DNA from: Crossaster papposus
Taxonomy: Eukaryota > Echinodermata > Asteroidea > Velatida > Solasteridae
DNA length: 64,000 bases
Reading direction: 5' to 3'
NCBI GenBank assembly: GCA_037893245.1
Contig: JBAIAA010000666.1
Location: 1 to 64,000 of the forward strand
This document shows, piece by piece, positions 49,628 to 63,779 of the stretch (within the stretch, counting starts at the first letter, position 1; each line of letters starts with the position of its first letter). The notes beneath the pieces are model-generated. The model saw only the letters and a program-made list of their open reading frames with translations, was not told the DNA's origin and did no database searches. A program made the position numbers and the translations under genes.

Positions 49628-52600
49628 ATGGGTGTTAGGAGATAGAGGGGGGCCTCCAGGAATGGCAAAATTAGCAATTTGACCCGGGGCATGCTTTGTT
49701 AGTATTTTATTTCGATTTTCTGAAAATTATAACGTTAACACACGCGTTTCAAATTCGCCATAGGTTTGTGCACACAATCCCCGCCCACAAATAAGGGCAT
49801 GAAGGAAAGCATGCCCCGGGAAGGGGCTGGGTGTTAGGAGATAGAGGGGGGCCTCCAGGAATGGCAAAATTAGCAATTTGACCCGGGGCATGCTTTGTTA
49901 GTATTTTATTTCGATTTTCTGAAAATTATAACGTTAACACACGCGTTTCAAATTCGCCATAGGTTTGTGCACACAATCCCCGCCCACAAATAAGGGCATG
50001 AAGGAAAGCATGCCCCGGGAAGGGGCTGGGTGTTAGGAGATAGAGGGGGGCCTCCAGGAATGGCAAAATTTGCAATTTGACCCGGGGCATGCTTTGTTAG
50101 TATTTTATTTCGATTTTCTGAAAATTATAACGTTAACACACGCGTTTCAAATTCGCCATAGGTTTGTGCACACAATCCCCGCCCACAAATAAGGGCATGA
50201 AGGAAAGCATGCCCCGGGAAGGGGCTGGGTGTTAGGAGATAGAGGGGGGCCTCCAGGAATGGCAAAATTAGCAATTTGACCCGGGGCATGCTTTGTTAGT
50301 ATTTTATTTCGATTTTCTGAAAATTATAACGTTAACACACGCGTTTCAAATTCGCCATAGGTTTGTGCACACAATCCCCGCCCACAAATAAGGGCATGAA
50401 GGAAAGCATGCCCCGGGAAGGGGCTGGGTGTTAGGAGATAGAGGGGGGCCTCCAGGAATGGCAAAATTAGCAATTTGACCCGGGGCATGCTTTGTTAGTA
50501 TTTTATTTCGATTTTCTGAAAATTATAACGTTAACACACGCGTTTCAAATTCGCCATAGGTTTGTGCACACAATCCCCGCCCACAAATAAGGGCATGAAG
50601 GAAAGCATGCCCCGGGAAGGGGCTGGGTGTTAGGAGATAGAGGGGGGCCTCCAGGAATGGCAAAATTAGCAATTTGACCCGGGGCATGCTTTGTTAGTAT
50701 TTTATTTCGATTTTCTGAAAATTATAACGTTAACACACGCGTTTCAAATTCGCCATAGGTTTGTGCACACAATCCCCGCCCACAAATAAGGGCATGAAGG
50801 AAAGCATGCCCCGGGAAGGGGCTGGGTGTTAGGAGATAGAGGGGGGCCTCCAGGAATGGCAAAATTAGCAATTTGACCCGGGGCATGCTTTGTTAGTATT
50901 TTATTTCGATTTTCTGAAAATTATAACGTTAACACACGCGTTTCAAATTCGCCATAGGTTTGTGCACACAATCCCCGCCCACAAATAAGGGCATGAAGGA
51001 AAGCATGCCCCGGGAAGGGGCTGGGTGTTAGGAGATAGAGGGGGGCCTCCAGGAATGGCAAAATTAGCAATTTGACCCGGGGCATGCTTTGTTAGTATTT
51101 TATTTCGATTTTCTGAAAATTATAACGTTAACACACGCGTTTCAAATTCGCCATAGGTTTGTGCACACAATCCCCGCCCACAAATAAGGGCATGAAGGAA
51201 AGCATGCCCCGGGAAGGGGCTGGGTGTTAGGAGATAGAGGGGGGCCTCCAGGAATGGCAAAATTAGCAATTTGACCCGGGGCATGCTTTGTTAGTATTTT
51301 ATTTCGATTTTCTGAAAATTATAACGTTAACACACGCGTTTCAAATTCGCCATAGGTTTGTGCACACAATCCCCGCCCACAAATAAGGGCATGAAGGAAA
51401 GCATGCCCCGGGAAGGGGCTGGGTGTTAGGAGATAGAGGGGGGCCTCCAGGAATGGCAAAATTAGCAATTTGACCCGGGGCATGCTTTGTTAGTATTTTA
51501 TTTCGATTTTCTGAAAATTATAACGTTAACACACGCGTTTCAAATTCGCCATAGGTTTGTGCACACAATCCCCGCCCACAAATAAGGGCATGAAGGAAAG
51601 CATGCCCCGGGAAGGGGCTGGGTGTTAGGAGATAGAGGGGGGCCTCCAGGAATGGCAAAATTAGCAATTTGACCCGGGGCATGCTTTGTTAGTATTTTAT
51701 TTCGATTTTCTGAAAATTATAACGTTAACACACGCGTTTCAAATTCGCCATAGGTTTGTGCACACAATCCCCGCCCACAAATAAGGGCATGAAGGAAAGC
51801 ATGCCCCGGGAAGGGGCTGGGTGTTAGGAGATAGAGGGGGGCCTCCAGGAATGGCAAAATTAGCAATTTGACCCGGGGCATGCTTTGTTAGTATTTTATT
51901 TCGATTTTCTGAAAATTATAACGTTAACACACGCGTTTCAAATTCGCCATAGGTTTGTGCACACAATCCCCGCCCACAAATAAGGGCATGAAGGAAAGCA
52001 TTCCCCGGGAAGGGGCTGGGTGTTAGGAGATAGAGGGGGGCCTCCAGGAATGGCAAAATTAGCAATTTGACCCGGGGCATGCTTTGTTAGTATTTTATTT
52101 CGATTTTCTGAAAATTATAACGTTAACACACGCGTTTCAAATTCGCCATAGGTTTGTGCACACAATCCCCGCCCACAAATAAGGGCATGAAGGAAAGCAT
52201 GCCCCGGGAAGGGGCTGGGTGTTAGGAGATAGAGGGGGGCCTCCAGGAATGGCAAAATTAGCAATTTGACCCGGGGCATGCTTTGTTAGTATTTTATTTC
52301 GATTTTCTGAAAATTATAACGTTAACACACGCGTTTCAAATTCGCCATAGGTTTGTGCACACAATCCCCGCCCACAAATAAGGGCATGAAGGAAAGCATG
52401 CCCCGGGAAGGGGCTGGGTGTTAGGAGATAGAGGGGGGCCTCCAGGAATGGCAAAATTAGCAATTTGACCCGGGGCATGCTTTGTTAGTATTTTATTTCG
52501 ATTTTCTGAAAATTATAACGTTAACACACGCGTTTCAAATTCGCCATAGGTTTGTGCACACAATCCCCGCCCACAAATAAGGGCATGAAGGAAAGCATGC

Positions 52601-52705
52601 CCCGGGAAGGGGCTGGGTGTTAGGAGATAGAGGGGGGCCTCCAGGAATGGCAAAATTAGCAATTTGACCCGGGGCATGCTTTGTTAGTATTTTATTTCGA
52701 TTTTC

Positions 52706-53921
52706 CGAAAATTATAACGTTAACACACGCGTTTCAAATTCGCCATAGGTTTGTGCACACAATCCCCGCAAACAAATAAGGGCATGAAGGCCCACAAATA
52801 AGGGCATGAAGGAAAGCATGCCCCGGGAAGGGGCTGGGTGTTAGGAGATAGAGGGGGGCCTCCAGGAATGGCAAAATTAGCAATTTGACCCGGGGCATGC
52901 TTTGTTAGTATTTTATTTCGATTTTCTGAAAATGTTAACGTTAACACACGCGTTTCAAATTCGCCATAGGTTTGTGCACACAATCCCCGCCCACAAATAA
53001 GGGCATGAAGGAAAGCATGCCCCGGGAAGGGGCTGGGTGTTAGGAGATAGAGGGGGGCCTCCAGGAATGGCAAAATTAGCAATTTGACCCGGGGCATGCT
53101 TTGTTAGTATTTTATTTCGATTTTCTGAAAATTATAACGTTAACACACGCGTTTCAAATTCGCCATAGGTTTGTGCACACAATCCCCGCCCACAAATAAG
53201 GGCATGAAGGAAAGCATGCCCCGGGAAGGGGCTGGGTGTTAGGAGATAGAGGGGGGCCTCCAGGAATGGCAAAATTAGCAATTTGACCCGGGGCATGCTT
53301 TGTTAGTATTTTATTTCGATTTTCTGAAAATTATAACGTTAACACACGCGTTTCAAATTCGCCATAGGTTTGTGCACACAATCCCCGCCCACAAATAAGG
53401 GCATGAAGGAAAGCATGCCCCGGGAAGGGGCTGGGTGTTAGGAGATAGAGGGGGGCCTCCAGGAATGGCAAAATTAGCAATTTGACCCGGGGCATGCTTT
53501 GTTAGTATTTTATTTCGATTTTCTGAAAATTATAACGTTAACACACGCGTTTCAAATTCGCCATAGGTTTGTGCACACAATCCCCGCCCACAAATAAGGG
53601 CATGAAGGAAAGCATGCCCCGGGAAGGGGCTGGGTGTTAGGAAATAGAGGGGGGCCTCCAGGAATGGCAAAATTAGCAATTTGACCCGGGGCATGCTTTG
53701 TTAGTATTTTATTTCGATTTTCTGAAAATTATAACGTTAACACACGCGTTTCAAATTCGCCATAGGTTTGTGCACACAATCCCCGCCCACAAATAAGGGC
53801 ATGAAGGAAAGCATGCCCCGGGAAGGGGCTGGGTGTTAGGAGATAGAGGGGGGCCTCCAGGAATGGCAAAATTAGCAATTTGACCCGGGGCATGCTTTGT
53901 TAGTATTTTATTTCGATTTTC
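52706..53921 (-). repeat. Six-monomer higher-order repeat of 1,216 bp, copy 1
   Basis: This unit carries TTTTCCGAAAA (52706), a 22-bp insertion (52770-52791) and AAAATGTTAACG (52934). All three recur at exactly +1,216 bp (53922, 53986-54007, 54150), that is 6 x 199 + 22. The 125-codon minus-strand frames at 52720-53097 and 53936-54313 are a consequence of the 22-bp insertion re-phasing the repeat and are not genes. Confidence 0.85.
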
Positions 53922-53985
53922 CGAAAATTATAACGTTAACACACGCGTTTCAAATTCGCCATAGGTTTGTGCACACAATCCCCGC

Positions 53986-54007
53986 AAACAAATAAGGGCA
54001 TGAAGGC
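53986..54007 (-). repeat. 22-bp insertion variant monomer (second of three)
   Basis: Between CCCCGC and CCACAAATAAGG an extra 22 bp is present, an imperfect tandem copy of the adjacent ACAAATAAGGGCATGAAGG. The same insertion occurs at 52770-52791 and 63758-63779. A single origin followed by spread within the array is the simplest explanation. Confidence 0.85.
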
Positions 54008-57000
54008 CCACAAATAAGGGCATGAAGGAAAGCATGCCCCGGGAAGGGGCTGGGTGTTAGGAGATAGAGGGGGGCCTCCAGGAATGGCAAAATTAGCAAT
54101 TTGACCCGGGGCATGCTTTGTTAGTATTTTATTTCGATTTTCTGAAAATGTTAACGTTAACACACGCGTTTCAAATTCGCCATAGGTTTGTGCACACAAT
54201 CCCCGCCCACAAATAAGGGCATGAAGGAAAGCATGCCCCGGGAAGGGGCTGGGTGTTAGGAGATAGAGGGGGGCCTCCAGGAATGGCAAAATTAGCAATT
54301 TGACCCGGGGCATGCTTTGTTAGTATTTTATTTCGATTTTCTGAAAATTATAACGTTAACACACGCGTTTCAAATTCGCCATAGGTTTGTGCACACAATC
54401 CCCGCCCACAAATAAGGGCATGAAGGAAAGCATGCCCCGGGAAGGGGCTGGGTGTTAGGAGATAGAGGGGGGCCTCCAGGAATGGCAAAATTAGCAATTT
54501 GACCCGGGGCATGCTTTGTTAGTATTTTATTTCGATTTTCTGAAAATTATAACGTTAACACACGCGTTTCAAATTCGCCATAGGTTTGTGCACACAATCC
54601 CCGCCCACAAATAAGGGCATGAAGGAAAGCATGCCCCGGGAAGGGGCTGGGTGTTAGGAGATAGAGGGGGGCCTCCAGGAATGGCAAAATTAGCAATTTG
54701 ACCCGGGGCATGCTTTGTTAGTATTTTATTTCGATTTTCTGAAAATTATAACGTTAACACACGCGTTTCAAATTCGCCATAGGTTTGTGCACACAATCCC
54801 CGCCCACAAATAAGGGCATGAAGGAAAGCATGCCCCGGGAAGGGGCTGGGTGTTAGGAGATAGAGGGGGGCCTCCAGGAATGGCAAAATTAGCAATTTGA
54901 CCCGGGGCATGCTTTGTTAGTATTTTATTTCGATTTTCTGAAAATTATAACGTTAACACACGCGTTTCAAATTCGCCATAGGTTTGTGCACACAATCCCC
55001 GCCCACAAATAAGGGCATGAAGGAAAGCATGCCCCGGGAAGGGGCTGGGTGTTAGGAGATAGAGGGGGGCCTCCAGGAATGGCAAAATTAGCAATTTGAC
55101 CCGGGGCATGCTTTGTTAGTATTTTATTTCGATTTTCTGAAAATTATAACGTTAACACACGCGTTTCAAATTCGCCATAGGTTTGTGCACACAATCCCCG
55201 CCCACAAATAAGGGCATGAAGGAAAGCATGCCCCGGGAAGGGGCTGGGTGTTAGGAGATAGAGGGGGGCCTCCAGGAATGGCAAAATTAGCAATTTGACC
55301 CGGGGCATGCTTTGTTAGTATTTTATTTCGATTTTCTGAAAATTATAACGTTAACACACGCGTTTCAAATTCGCCATAGGTTTGTGCACACAATCCCCGC
55401 CCACAAATAAGGGCATGAAGGAAAGCATGCCCCGGGAAGGGGCTGGGTGTTAGGAGATAGAGGGGGGCCTCCAGGAATGGCAAAATTAGCAATTTGACCC
55501 GGGGCATGCTTTGTTAGTATTTTATTTCGATTTTCTGAAAATTATAACGTTAACACACGCGTTTCAAATTCGCCATAGGTTTGTGCACACAATCCCCGCC
55601 CACAAATAAGGGCATGAAGGAAAGCATGCCCCGGGAAGGGGCTGGGTGTTAGGAGATAGAGGGGGGCCTCCAGGAATGGCAAAATTAGCAATTTGACCCG
55701 GGGCATGCTTTGTTAGTATTTTATTTCGATTTTCTGAAAATTATAACGTTAACACACGCGTTTCAAATTCGCCATAGGTTTGTGCACACAATCCCCGCCC
55801 ACAAATAAGGGCATGAAGGAAAGCATGCCCCGGGAAGGGGCTGGGTGTTAGGAGATAGAGGGGGGCCTCCAGGAATGGCAAAATTAGCAATTTGACCCGG
55901 GGCATGCTTTGTTAGTATTTTATTTCGATTTTCTGAAAATTATAACGTTAACACACGCGTTTCAAATTCGCCATAGGTTTGTGCACACAATCCCCGCCCA
56001 CAAATAAGGGCATGAAGGAAAGCATGCCCCGGGAAGGGGCTGGGTGTTAGGAGATAGAGGGGGGCCTCCAGGAATGGCAAAATTAGCAATTTGACCCGGG
56101 GCATGCTTTGTTAGTATTTTATTTCGATTTTCTGAAAATTATAACGTTAACACACGCGTTTCAAATTCGCCATAGGTTTGTGCACACAATCCCCGCCCAC
56201 AAATAAGGGCATGAAGGAAAGCATGCCCCGGGAAGGGGCTGGGTGTTAGGAGATAGAGGGGGGCCTCCAGGAATGGCAAAATTAGCAATTTGACCCGGGG
56301 CATGCTTTGTTAGTATTTTATTTCGATTTTCTGAAAATTATAACGTTAACACACGCGTTTCAAATTCGCCATAGGTTTGTGCACACAATCCCCGCCCACA
56401 AATAAGGGCATGAAGGAAAGCATGCCCCGGGAAGGGGCTGGGTGTTAGGAGATAGAGGGGGGCCTCCAGGAATGGCAAAATTAGCAATTTGACCCGGGGC
56501 ATGCTTTGTTAGTATTTTATTTCGATTTTCTGAAAATTATAACGTTAACACACGCGTTTCAAATTCGCCATAGGTTTGTGCACACAATCCCCGCCCACAA
56601 ATAAGGGCATGAAGGAAAGCATGCCCCGGGAAGGGGCTGGGTGTTAGGAGATAGAGGGGGGCCTCCAGGAATGGCAAAATTAGCAATTTGACCCGGGGCA
56701 TGCTTTGTTAGTATTTTATTTCGATTTTCTGAAAATTATAACGTTAACACACGCGTTTCAAATTCGCCATAGGTTTGTGCACACAATCCCCGCCCACAAA
56801 TAAGGGCATGAAGGAAAGCATGCCCCGGGAAGGGGCTGGGTGTTAGGAGATAGAGGGGGGCCTCCAGGAATGGCAAAATTAGCAATTTGACCCGGGGCAT
56901 GCTTTGTTAGTATTTTATTTCGATTTTCTGAAAATTATAACGTTAACACACGCGTTTCAAATTCGCCATAGGTTTGTGCACACAATCCCCGCCCACAAAT

Positions 57001-60000
57001 AAGGGCATGAAGGAAAGCATGCCCCGGGAAGGGGCTGGGTGTTAGGAGATAGAGGGGGGCCTCCAGGAATGGCAAAATTAGCAATTTGACCCGGGGCATG
57101 CTTTGTTAGTATTTTATTTCGATTTTCTGAAAATTATAACGTTAACACACGCGTTTCAAATTCGCCATAGGTTTGTGCACACAATCCCCGCCCACAAATA
57201 AGGGCATGAAGGAAAGCATGCCCCGGGAAGGGGCTGGGTGTTAGGAGATAGAGGGGGGCCTCCAGGAATGGCAAAATTAGCAATTTGACCCGGGGCATGC
57301 TTTGTTAGTATTTTATTTCGATTTTCTGAAAATTATAACGTTAACACACGCGTTTCAAATTCGCCATAGGTTTGTGCACACAATCCCCGCCCACAAATAA
57401 GGGCATGAAGGAAAGCATGCCCCGGGAAGGGGCTGGGTGTTAGGAGATAGAGGGGGGCCTCCAGGAATGGCAAAATTAGCAATTTGACCCGGGGCATGCT
57501 TTGTTAGTATTTTATTTCGATTTTCTGAAAATTATAACGTTAACACACGCGTTTCAAATTCGCCATAGGTTTGTGCACACAATCCCCGCCCACAAATAAG
57601 GGCATGAAGGAAAGCATGCCCCGGGAAGGGGCTGGGTGTTAGGAGATAGAGGGGGGCCTCCAGGAATGGCAAAATTAGCAATTTGACCCGGGGCATGCTT
57701 TGTTAGTATTTTATTTCGATTTTCTGAAAATTATAACGTTAACACACGCGTTTCAAATTCGCCATAGGTTTGTGCACACAATCCCCGCCCACAAATAAGG
57801 GCATGAAGGAAAGCATGCCCCGGGAAGGGGCTGGGTGTTAGGAGATAGAGGGGGGCCTCCAGGAATGGCAAAATTAGCAATTTGACCCGGGGCATGCTTT
57901 GTTAGTATTTTATTTCGATTTTCTGAAAATTATAACGTTAACACACGCGTTTCAAATTCGCCATAGGTTTGTGCACACAATCCCCGCCCACAAATAAGGG
58001 CATGAAGGAAAGCATGCCCCGGGAAGGGGCTGGGTGTTAGGAGATAGAGGGGGGCCTCCAGGAATGGCAAAATTAGCAATTTGACCCGGGGCATGCTTTG
58101 TTAGTATTTTATTTCGATTTTCTGAAAATTATAACGTTAACACACGCGTTTCAAATTCGCCATAGGTTTGTGCACACAATCCCCGCCCACAAATAAGGGC
58201 ATGAAGGAAAGCATGCCCCGGGAAGGGGCTGGGTGTTAGGAGATAGAGGGGGGCCTCCAGGAATGGCAAAATTAGCAATTTGACCCGGGGCATGCTTTGT
58301 TAGTATTTTATTTCGATTTTCTGAAAATTATAACGTTAACACACGCGTTTCAAATTCGCCATAGGTTTGTGCACACAATCCCCGCCCACAAATAAGGGCA
58401 TGAAGGAAAGCATGCCCCGGGAAGGGGCTGGGTGTTAGGAGATAGAGGGGGGCCTCCAGGAATGGCAAAATTAGCAATTTGACCCGGGGCATGCTTTGTT
58501 AGTATTTTATTTCGATTTTCTGAAAATTATAACGTTAACACACGCGTTTCAAATTCGCCATAGGTTTGTGCACACAATCCCCGCCCACAAATAAGGGCAT
58601 GAAGGAAAGCATGCCCCGGGAAGGGGCTGGGTGTTAGGAGATAGAGGGGGGCCTCCAGGAATGGCAAAATTAGCAATTTGACCCGGGGCATGCTTTGTTA
58701 GTATTTTATTTCGATTTTCTGAAAATTATAACGTTAACACACGCGTTTCAAATTCGCCATAGGTTTGTGCACACAATCCCCGCCCACAAATAAGGGCATG
58801 AAGGAAAGCATGCCCCGGGAAGGGGCTGGGTGTTAGGAGATAGAGGGGGGCCTCCAGGAATGGCAAAATTAGCAATTTGACCCGGGGCATGCTTTGTTAG
58901 TATTTTATTTCGATTTTCTGAAAATTATAACGTTAACACACGCGTTTCAAATTCGCCATAGGTTTGTGCACACAATCCCCGCCCACAAATAAGGGCATGA
59001 AGGAAAGCATGCCCCGGGAAGGGGCTGGGTGTTAGGAGATAGAGGGGGGCCTCCAGGAATGGCAAAATTAGCAATTTGACCCGGGGCATGCTTTGTTAGT
59101 ATTTTATTTCGATTTTCTGAAAATTATAACGTTAACACACGCGTTTCAAATTCGCCATAGGTTTGTGCACACAATCCCCGCCCACAAATAAGGGCATGAA
59201 GGAAAGCATGCCCCGGGAAGGGGCTGGGTGTTAGGAGATAGAGGGGGGCCTCCAGGAATGGCAAAATTAGCAATTTGACCCGGGGCATGCTTTGTTAGTA
59301 TTTTATTTCGATTTTCTGAAAATTATAACGTTAACACACGCGTTTCAAATTCGCCATAGGTTTGTGCACACAATCCCCGCCCACAAATAAGGGCATGAAG
59401 GAAAGCATGCCCCGGGAAGGGGCTGGGTGTTAGGAGATAGAGGGGGGCCTCCAGGAATGGCAAAATTAGCAATTTGACCCGGGGCATGCTTTGTTAGTAT
59501 TTTATTTCGATTTTCTGAAAATTATAACGTTAACACACGCGTTTCAAATTCGCCATAGGTTTGTGCACACAATCCCCGCCCACAAATAAGGGCATGAAGG
59601 AAAGCATGCCCCGGGAAGGGGCTGGGTGTTAGGAGATAGAGGGGGGCCTCCAGGAATGGCAAAATTAGCAATTTGACCCGGGGCATGCTTTGTTAGTATT
59701 TTATTTCGATTTTCTGAAAATTATAACGTTAACACACGCGTTTCAAATTCGCCATAGGTTTGTGCACACAATCCCCGCCCACAAATAAGGGCATGAAGGA
59801 AAGCATGCCCCGGGAAGGGGCTGGGTGTTAGGAGATAGAGGGGGGCCTCCAGGAATGGCAAAATTAGCAATTTGACCCGGGGCATGCTTTGTTAGTATTT
59901 TATTTCGATTTTCTGAAAATTATAACGTTAACACACGCGTTTCAAATTCGCCATAGGTTTGTGCACACAATCCCCGCCCACAAATAAGGGCATGAAGGAA

Positions 60001-62752
60001 AGCATGCCCCGGGAAGGGGCTGGGTGTTAGGAGATAGAGGGGGGCCTCCAGGAATGGCAAAATTAGCAATTTGACCCGGGGCATGCTTTGTTAGTATTTT
60101 ATTTCGATTTTCTGAAAATTATAACGTTAACACACGCGTTTCAAATTCGCCATAGGTTTGTGCACACAATCCCCGCCCACAAATAAGGGCATGAAGGAAA
60201 GCATGCCCCGGGAAGGGGCTGGGTGTTAGGAGATAGAGGGGGGCCTCCAGGAATGGCAAAATTAGCAATTTGACCCGGGGCATGCTTTGTTAGTATTTTA
60301 TTTCGATTTTCTGAAAATTATAACGTTAACACACGCGTTTCAAATTCGCCATAGGTTTGTGCACACAATCCCCGCCCACAAATAAGGGCATGAAGGAAAG
60401 CATGCCCCGGGAAGGGGCTGGGTGTTAGGAGATAGAGGGGGGCCTCCAGGAATGGCAAAATTAGCAATTTGACCCGGGGCATGCTTTGTTAGTATTTTAT
60501 TTCGATTTTCTGAAAATTATAACGTTAACACACGCGTTTCAAATTCGCCATAGGTTTGTGCACACAATCCCCGCCCACAAATAAGGGCATGAAGGAAAGC
60601 ATGCCCCGGGAAGGGGCTGGGTGTTAGGAGATAGAGGGGGGCCTCCAGGAATGGCAAAATTAGCAATTTGACCCGGGGCATGCTTTGTTAGTATTTTATT
60701 TCGATTTTCTGAAAATTATAACGTTAACACACGCGTTTCAAATTCGCCATAGGTTTGTGCACACAATCCCCGCCCACAAATAAGGGCATGAAGGAAAGCA
60801 TGCCCCGGGAAGGGGCTGGGTGTTAGGAGATAGAGGGGGGCCTCCAGGAATGGCAAAATTAGCAATTTGACCCGGGGCATGCTTTGTTAGTATTTTATTT
60901 CGATTTTCTGAAAATTATAACGTTAACACACGCGTTTCAAATTCGCCATAGGTTTGTGCACACAATCCCCGCCCACAAATAAGGGCATGAAGGAAAGCAT
61001 GCCCCGGGAAGGGGCTGGGTGTTAGGAGATAGAGGGGGGCCTCCAGGAATGGCAAAATTAGCAATTTGACCCGGGGCATGCTTTGTTAGTATTTTATTTC
61101 GATTTTCTGAAAATTATAACGTTAACACACGCGTTTCAAATTCGCCATAGGTTTGTGCACACAATCCCCGCCCACAAATAAGGGCATGAAGGAAAGCATG
61201 CCCCGGGAAGGGGCTGGGTGTTAGGAGATAGAGGGGGGCCTCCAGGAATGGCAAAATTAGCAATTTGACCCGGGGCATGCTTTGTTAGTATTTTATTTCG
61301 ATTTTCTGAAAATTATAACGTTAACACACGCGTTTCAAATTCGCCATAGGTTTGTGCACACAATCCCCGCCCACAAATAAGGGCATGAAGGAAAGCATGC
61401 CCCGGGAAGGGGCTGGGTGTTAGGAGATAGAGGGGGGCCTCCAGGAATGGCAAAATTAGCAATTTGACCCGGGGCATGCTTTGTTAGTATTTTATTTCGA
61501 TTTTCTGAAAATTATAACGTTAACACACGCGTTTCAAAATTCGCCATAGGTTTGTGCACACAATCCCCGCCCACAAATAAGGGCTTGAAGGAAAGCATGC
61601 CCCGGGAAGGGGCTGGGTGTTAGGAGATAGAGGGGGGCCTCCAGGAATGGCAAAATTAGCAATTTGACCCGGGGCATGCTTTGTTAGTATTTTATTTCGA
61701 TTTTCTGAAAATTATAACGTTAACACACGCGTTTCAAATTCGCCATAGGTTTGTGCACACAATCCCCGCCCACAAATAAGGGCATGAAGGAAAGCATGCC
61801 CCGGGAAGGGGCTGGGTGTTAGGAGATAGAGGGGGGCCTCCAGGAATGGCAAAATTAGCAATTTGACCCGGGGCATGCTTTGTTAGTATTTTATTTCGAT
61901 TTTCTGAAAATTATAACGTTAACACACGCGTTTCAAATTCGCCATAGGTTTGTGCACACAATCCCCGCCCACAAATAAGGGCATGAAGGAAAGCATGCCC
62001 CGGGAAGGGGCTGGGTGTTAGGAGATAGAGGGGGGCCTCCAGGAATGGCAAAATTAGCAATTTGACCCGGGGCATGCTTTGTTAGTATTTCATTTCGATT
62101 TTCTGAAAATTATAACGTTAACACACGCGTTTCAAATTCGCCATAGGTTTGTGCACACAATCCCCGCCCACAAATAAGGGCATGAAGGAAAGCATGCCCC
62201 GGGAAGGGGCTGGGTGTTAGGAGATAGAGGGGGGCCTCCAGGAATGGCAAAATTAGCAATTTGACCCGGGGCATGCTTTGTTAGTATTTTATTTCGATTT
62301 TCTGAAAATTATAACGTTAACACACGCGTTTCAAATTCGCCATAGGTTTGTGCACACAATCCCCGCCCACAAATAAGGGCATGAAGGAAAGCATGCCCCG
62401 GGAAGGGGCTGGGTGTTAGGAGATAGAGGGGGGCCTCCAGGAATGGCAAAATTAGCAATTTGACCCGGGGCATGCTTTGTTAGTATTTTATTTCGATTTT
62501 CTGAAAATTATAACGTTAACACACGCGTTTCAAATTCGCCATAGGTTTGTGCACACAATCCCCGCCCACAAATAAGGGCATGAAGGAAAGCATGCCCCGG
62601 GAAGGGGCTGGGTGTTAGGAGATAGAGGGGGGCCTCCAGGAATGGCAAAATTAGCAATTTGACCCGGGGCATGCTTTGTTAGTATTTTATTTCGATTTTC
62701 TGAAAATTATAACGTTAACACACGCGTTTCAAATTCGCCATAGGTTTGTGCA

Positions 62753-63200
62753 TACAATCCCCGCCCACAAATAAGGGCATGAAGGAAAGCATGCCTCGGG
62801 AAGGGGCTGGGTGTTAGGAGATAGAGGGGGGCCTCCAGGAATGGCAAAATTAGCAATTTGACCCGGACATGCTTTGTTAGTATTTTATTTCGATTTTCTG
62901 AACATTTTAACGTTAACACACGCGTTTCAAATTCGCCATAGGTTGTGCACACAATCCCCGCCCACAAATAAGGGCATGAAGGAAAGCATGCCCCGGGAAG
63001 GGGCTGGGTGTTAGGAGATAGAGGGGGGCCTCCAGGAATGGCAAAATTAGCAATTTGACCCGGGGCATGCTCTGTTAGTATTTTATTTCGATTTTCTGAA
63101 AATTTTAACGTTAACACACGCGTTTCAAATTCGCCATAGGTTTGTGCATACAATCCCCGCCCACAAATAAGGGCATGAAGGAAAGCATGCCTCGGGAAGG
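62753..63200 (-). repeat. Diverged two-monomer duplication near window end
   Basis: Variants CATACAATCC and GCCTCGGG occur together in one monomer (62753, 62796) and again 396 bp later (63149, 63192). The spacing is two monomers minus two 1-bp deletions that lie between them (near 62866 and 62944). The in-between monomer carries further private changes. This stretch is among the most diverged in the right array and may be approaching an array edge outside the window. Confidence 0.75.
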
Positions 63201-63757
63201 GGCTGGGTGTTAGGAGATAGAGGGGGGCCTCCAGGAATGGCAAAATTAGCAATTTGACCCGGGGCATGCTTTGTTAGTATTTTATTTCGATTTTCTGAAA
63301 ATGTTAACGTTAACACACGCGTTTCAAATTCGCCATAGGTTTGTGCACACAATCCCCGCCCACAAATAAGGGCATGAAGGAAAGCATGCCCCGGGAAGGG
63401 GCTGGGTGTTAGGAGATAGAGGGGGGCCTCCAGGAATGGCAAAATTAGCAATTTGACCCGGGGCATGCTTTGTTAGTATTTTATTTCGATTTTCTGAAAA
63501 TTATAACGTTAACACACGCGTTTCAAATTCGCCATAGGTTTGTGCACACAATCCCCGCCCACAAATAAGGGCATGAAGGAAAGCATGCCCCGGGAAGGGG
63601 CTGGGTGTTAGGAGATAGAGGGGGGCCTCCAGGAATGGCAAAATTAGCAATTTGACCCGGGGCATGCTTTGTTAGTATTTTATTTCGATTTTCTGAAAAT
63701 TATAACGTTAACACACGCGTTTCAAATTCGCCATAGGTTTGTGCACACAATCCCCGC

Positions 63758-63779
63758 AAACAAATAAGGGCATGAAGGC
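63758..63779 (-). repeat. 22-bp insertion variant monomer (third of three)
   Basis: This is the same 22-bp insertion as at 52770-52791 and 53986-54007, here about 9.8 kb further on. It is preceded 455 bp upstream by another AAAATGTTAACG variant (63303), so the two markers travel together in the diverged part of the array but in a different relative order from the 52-54 kb copies. Confidence 0.85.

Noticed and set aside
52720-54313. Minus-strand open frames of 125 codons in the satellite, present twice
   Set aside because: They are the satellite read through a 22-bp insertion that re-phases the monomer. Since 199 is not divisible by three, no frame can be maintained over the array, and the two copies are part of a 1,216-bp duplication.
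62707-63466. Minus-strand open frames of 186 and 113 codons near the window end
   Set aside because: They arise in diverged monomers where substitutions and 1-bp deletions remove the usual stops. The translations are monomer peptide repeats with no independent features.
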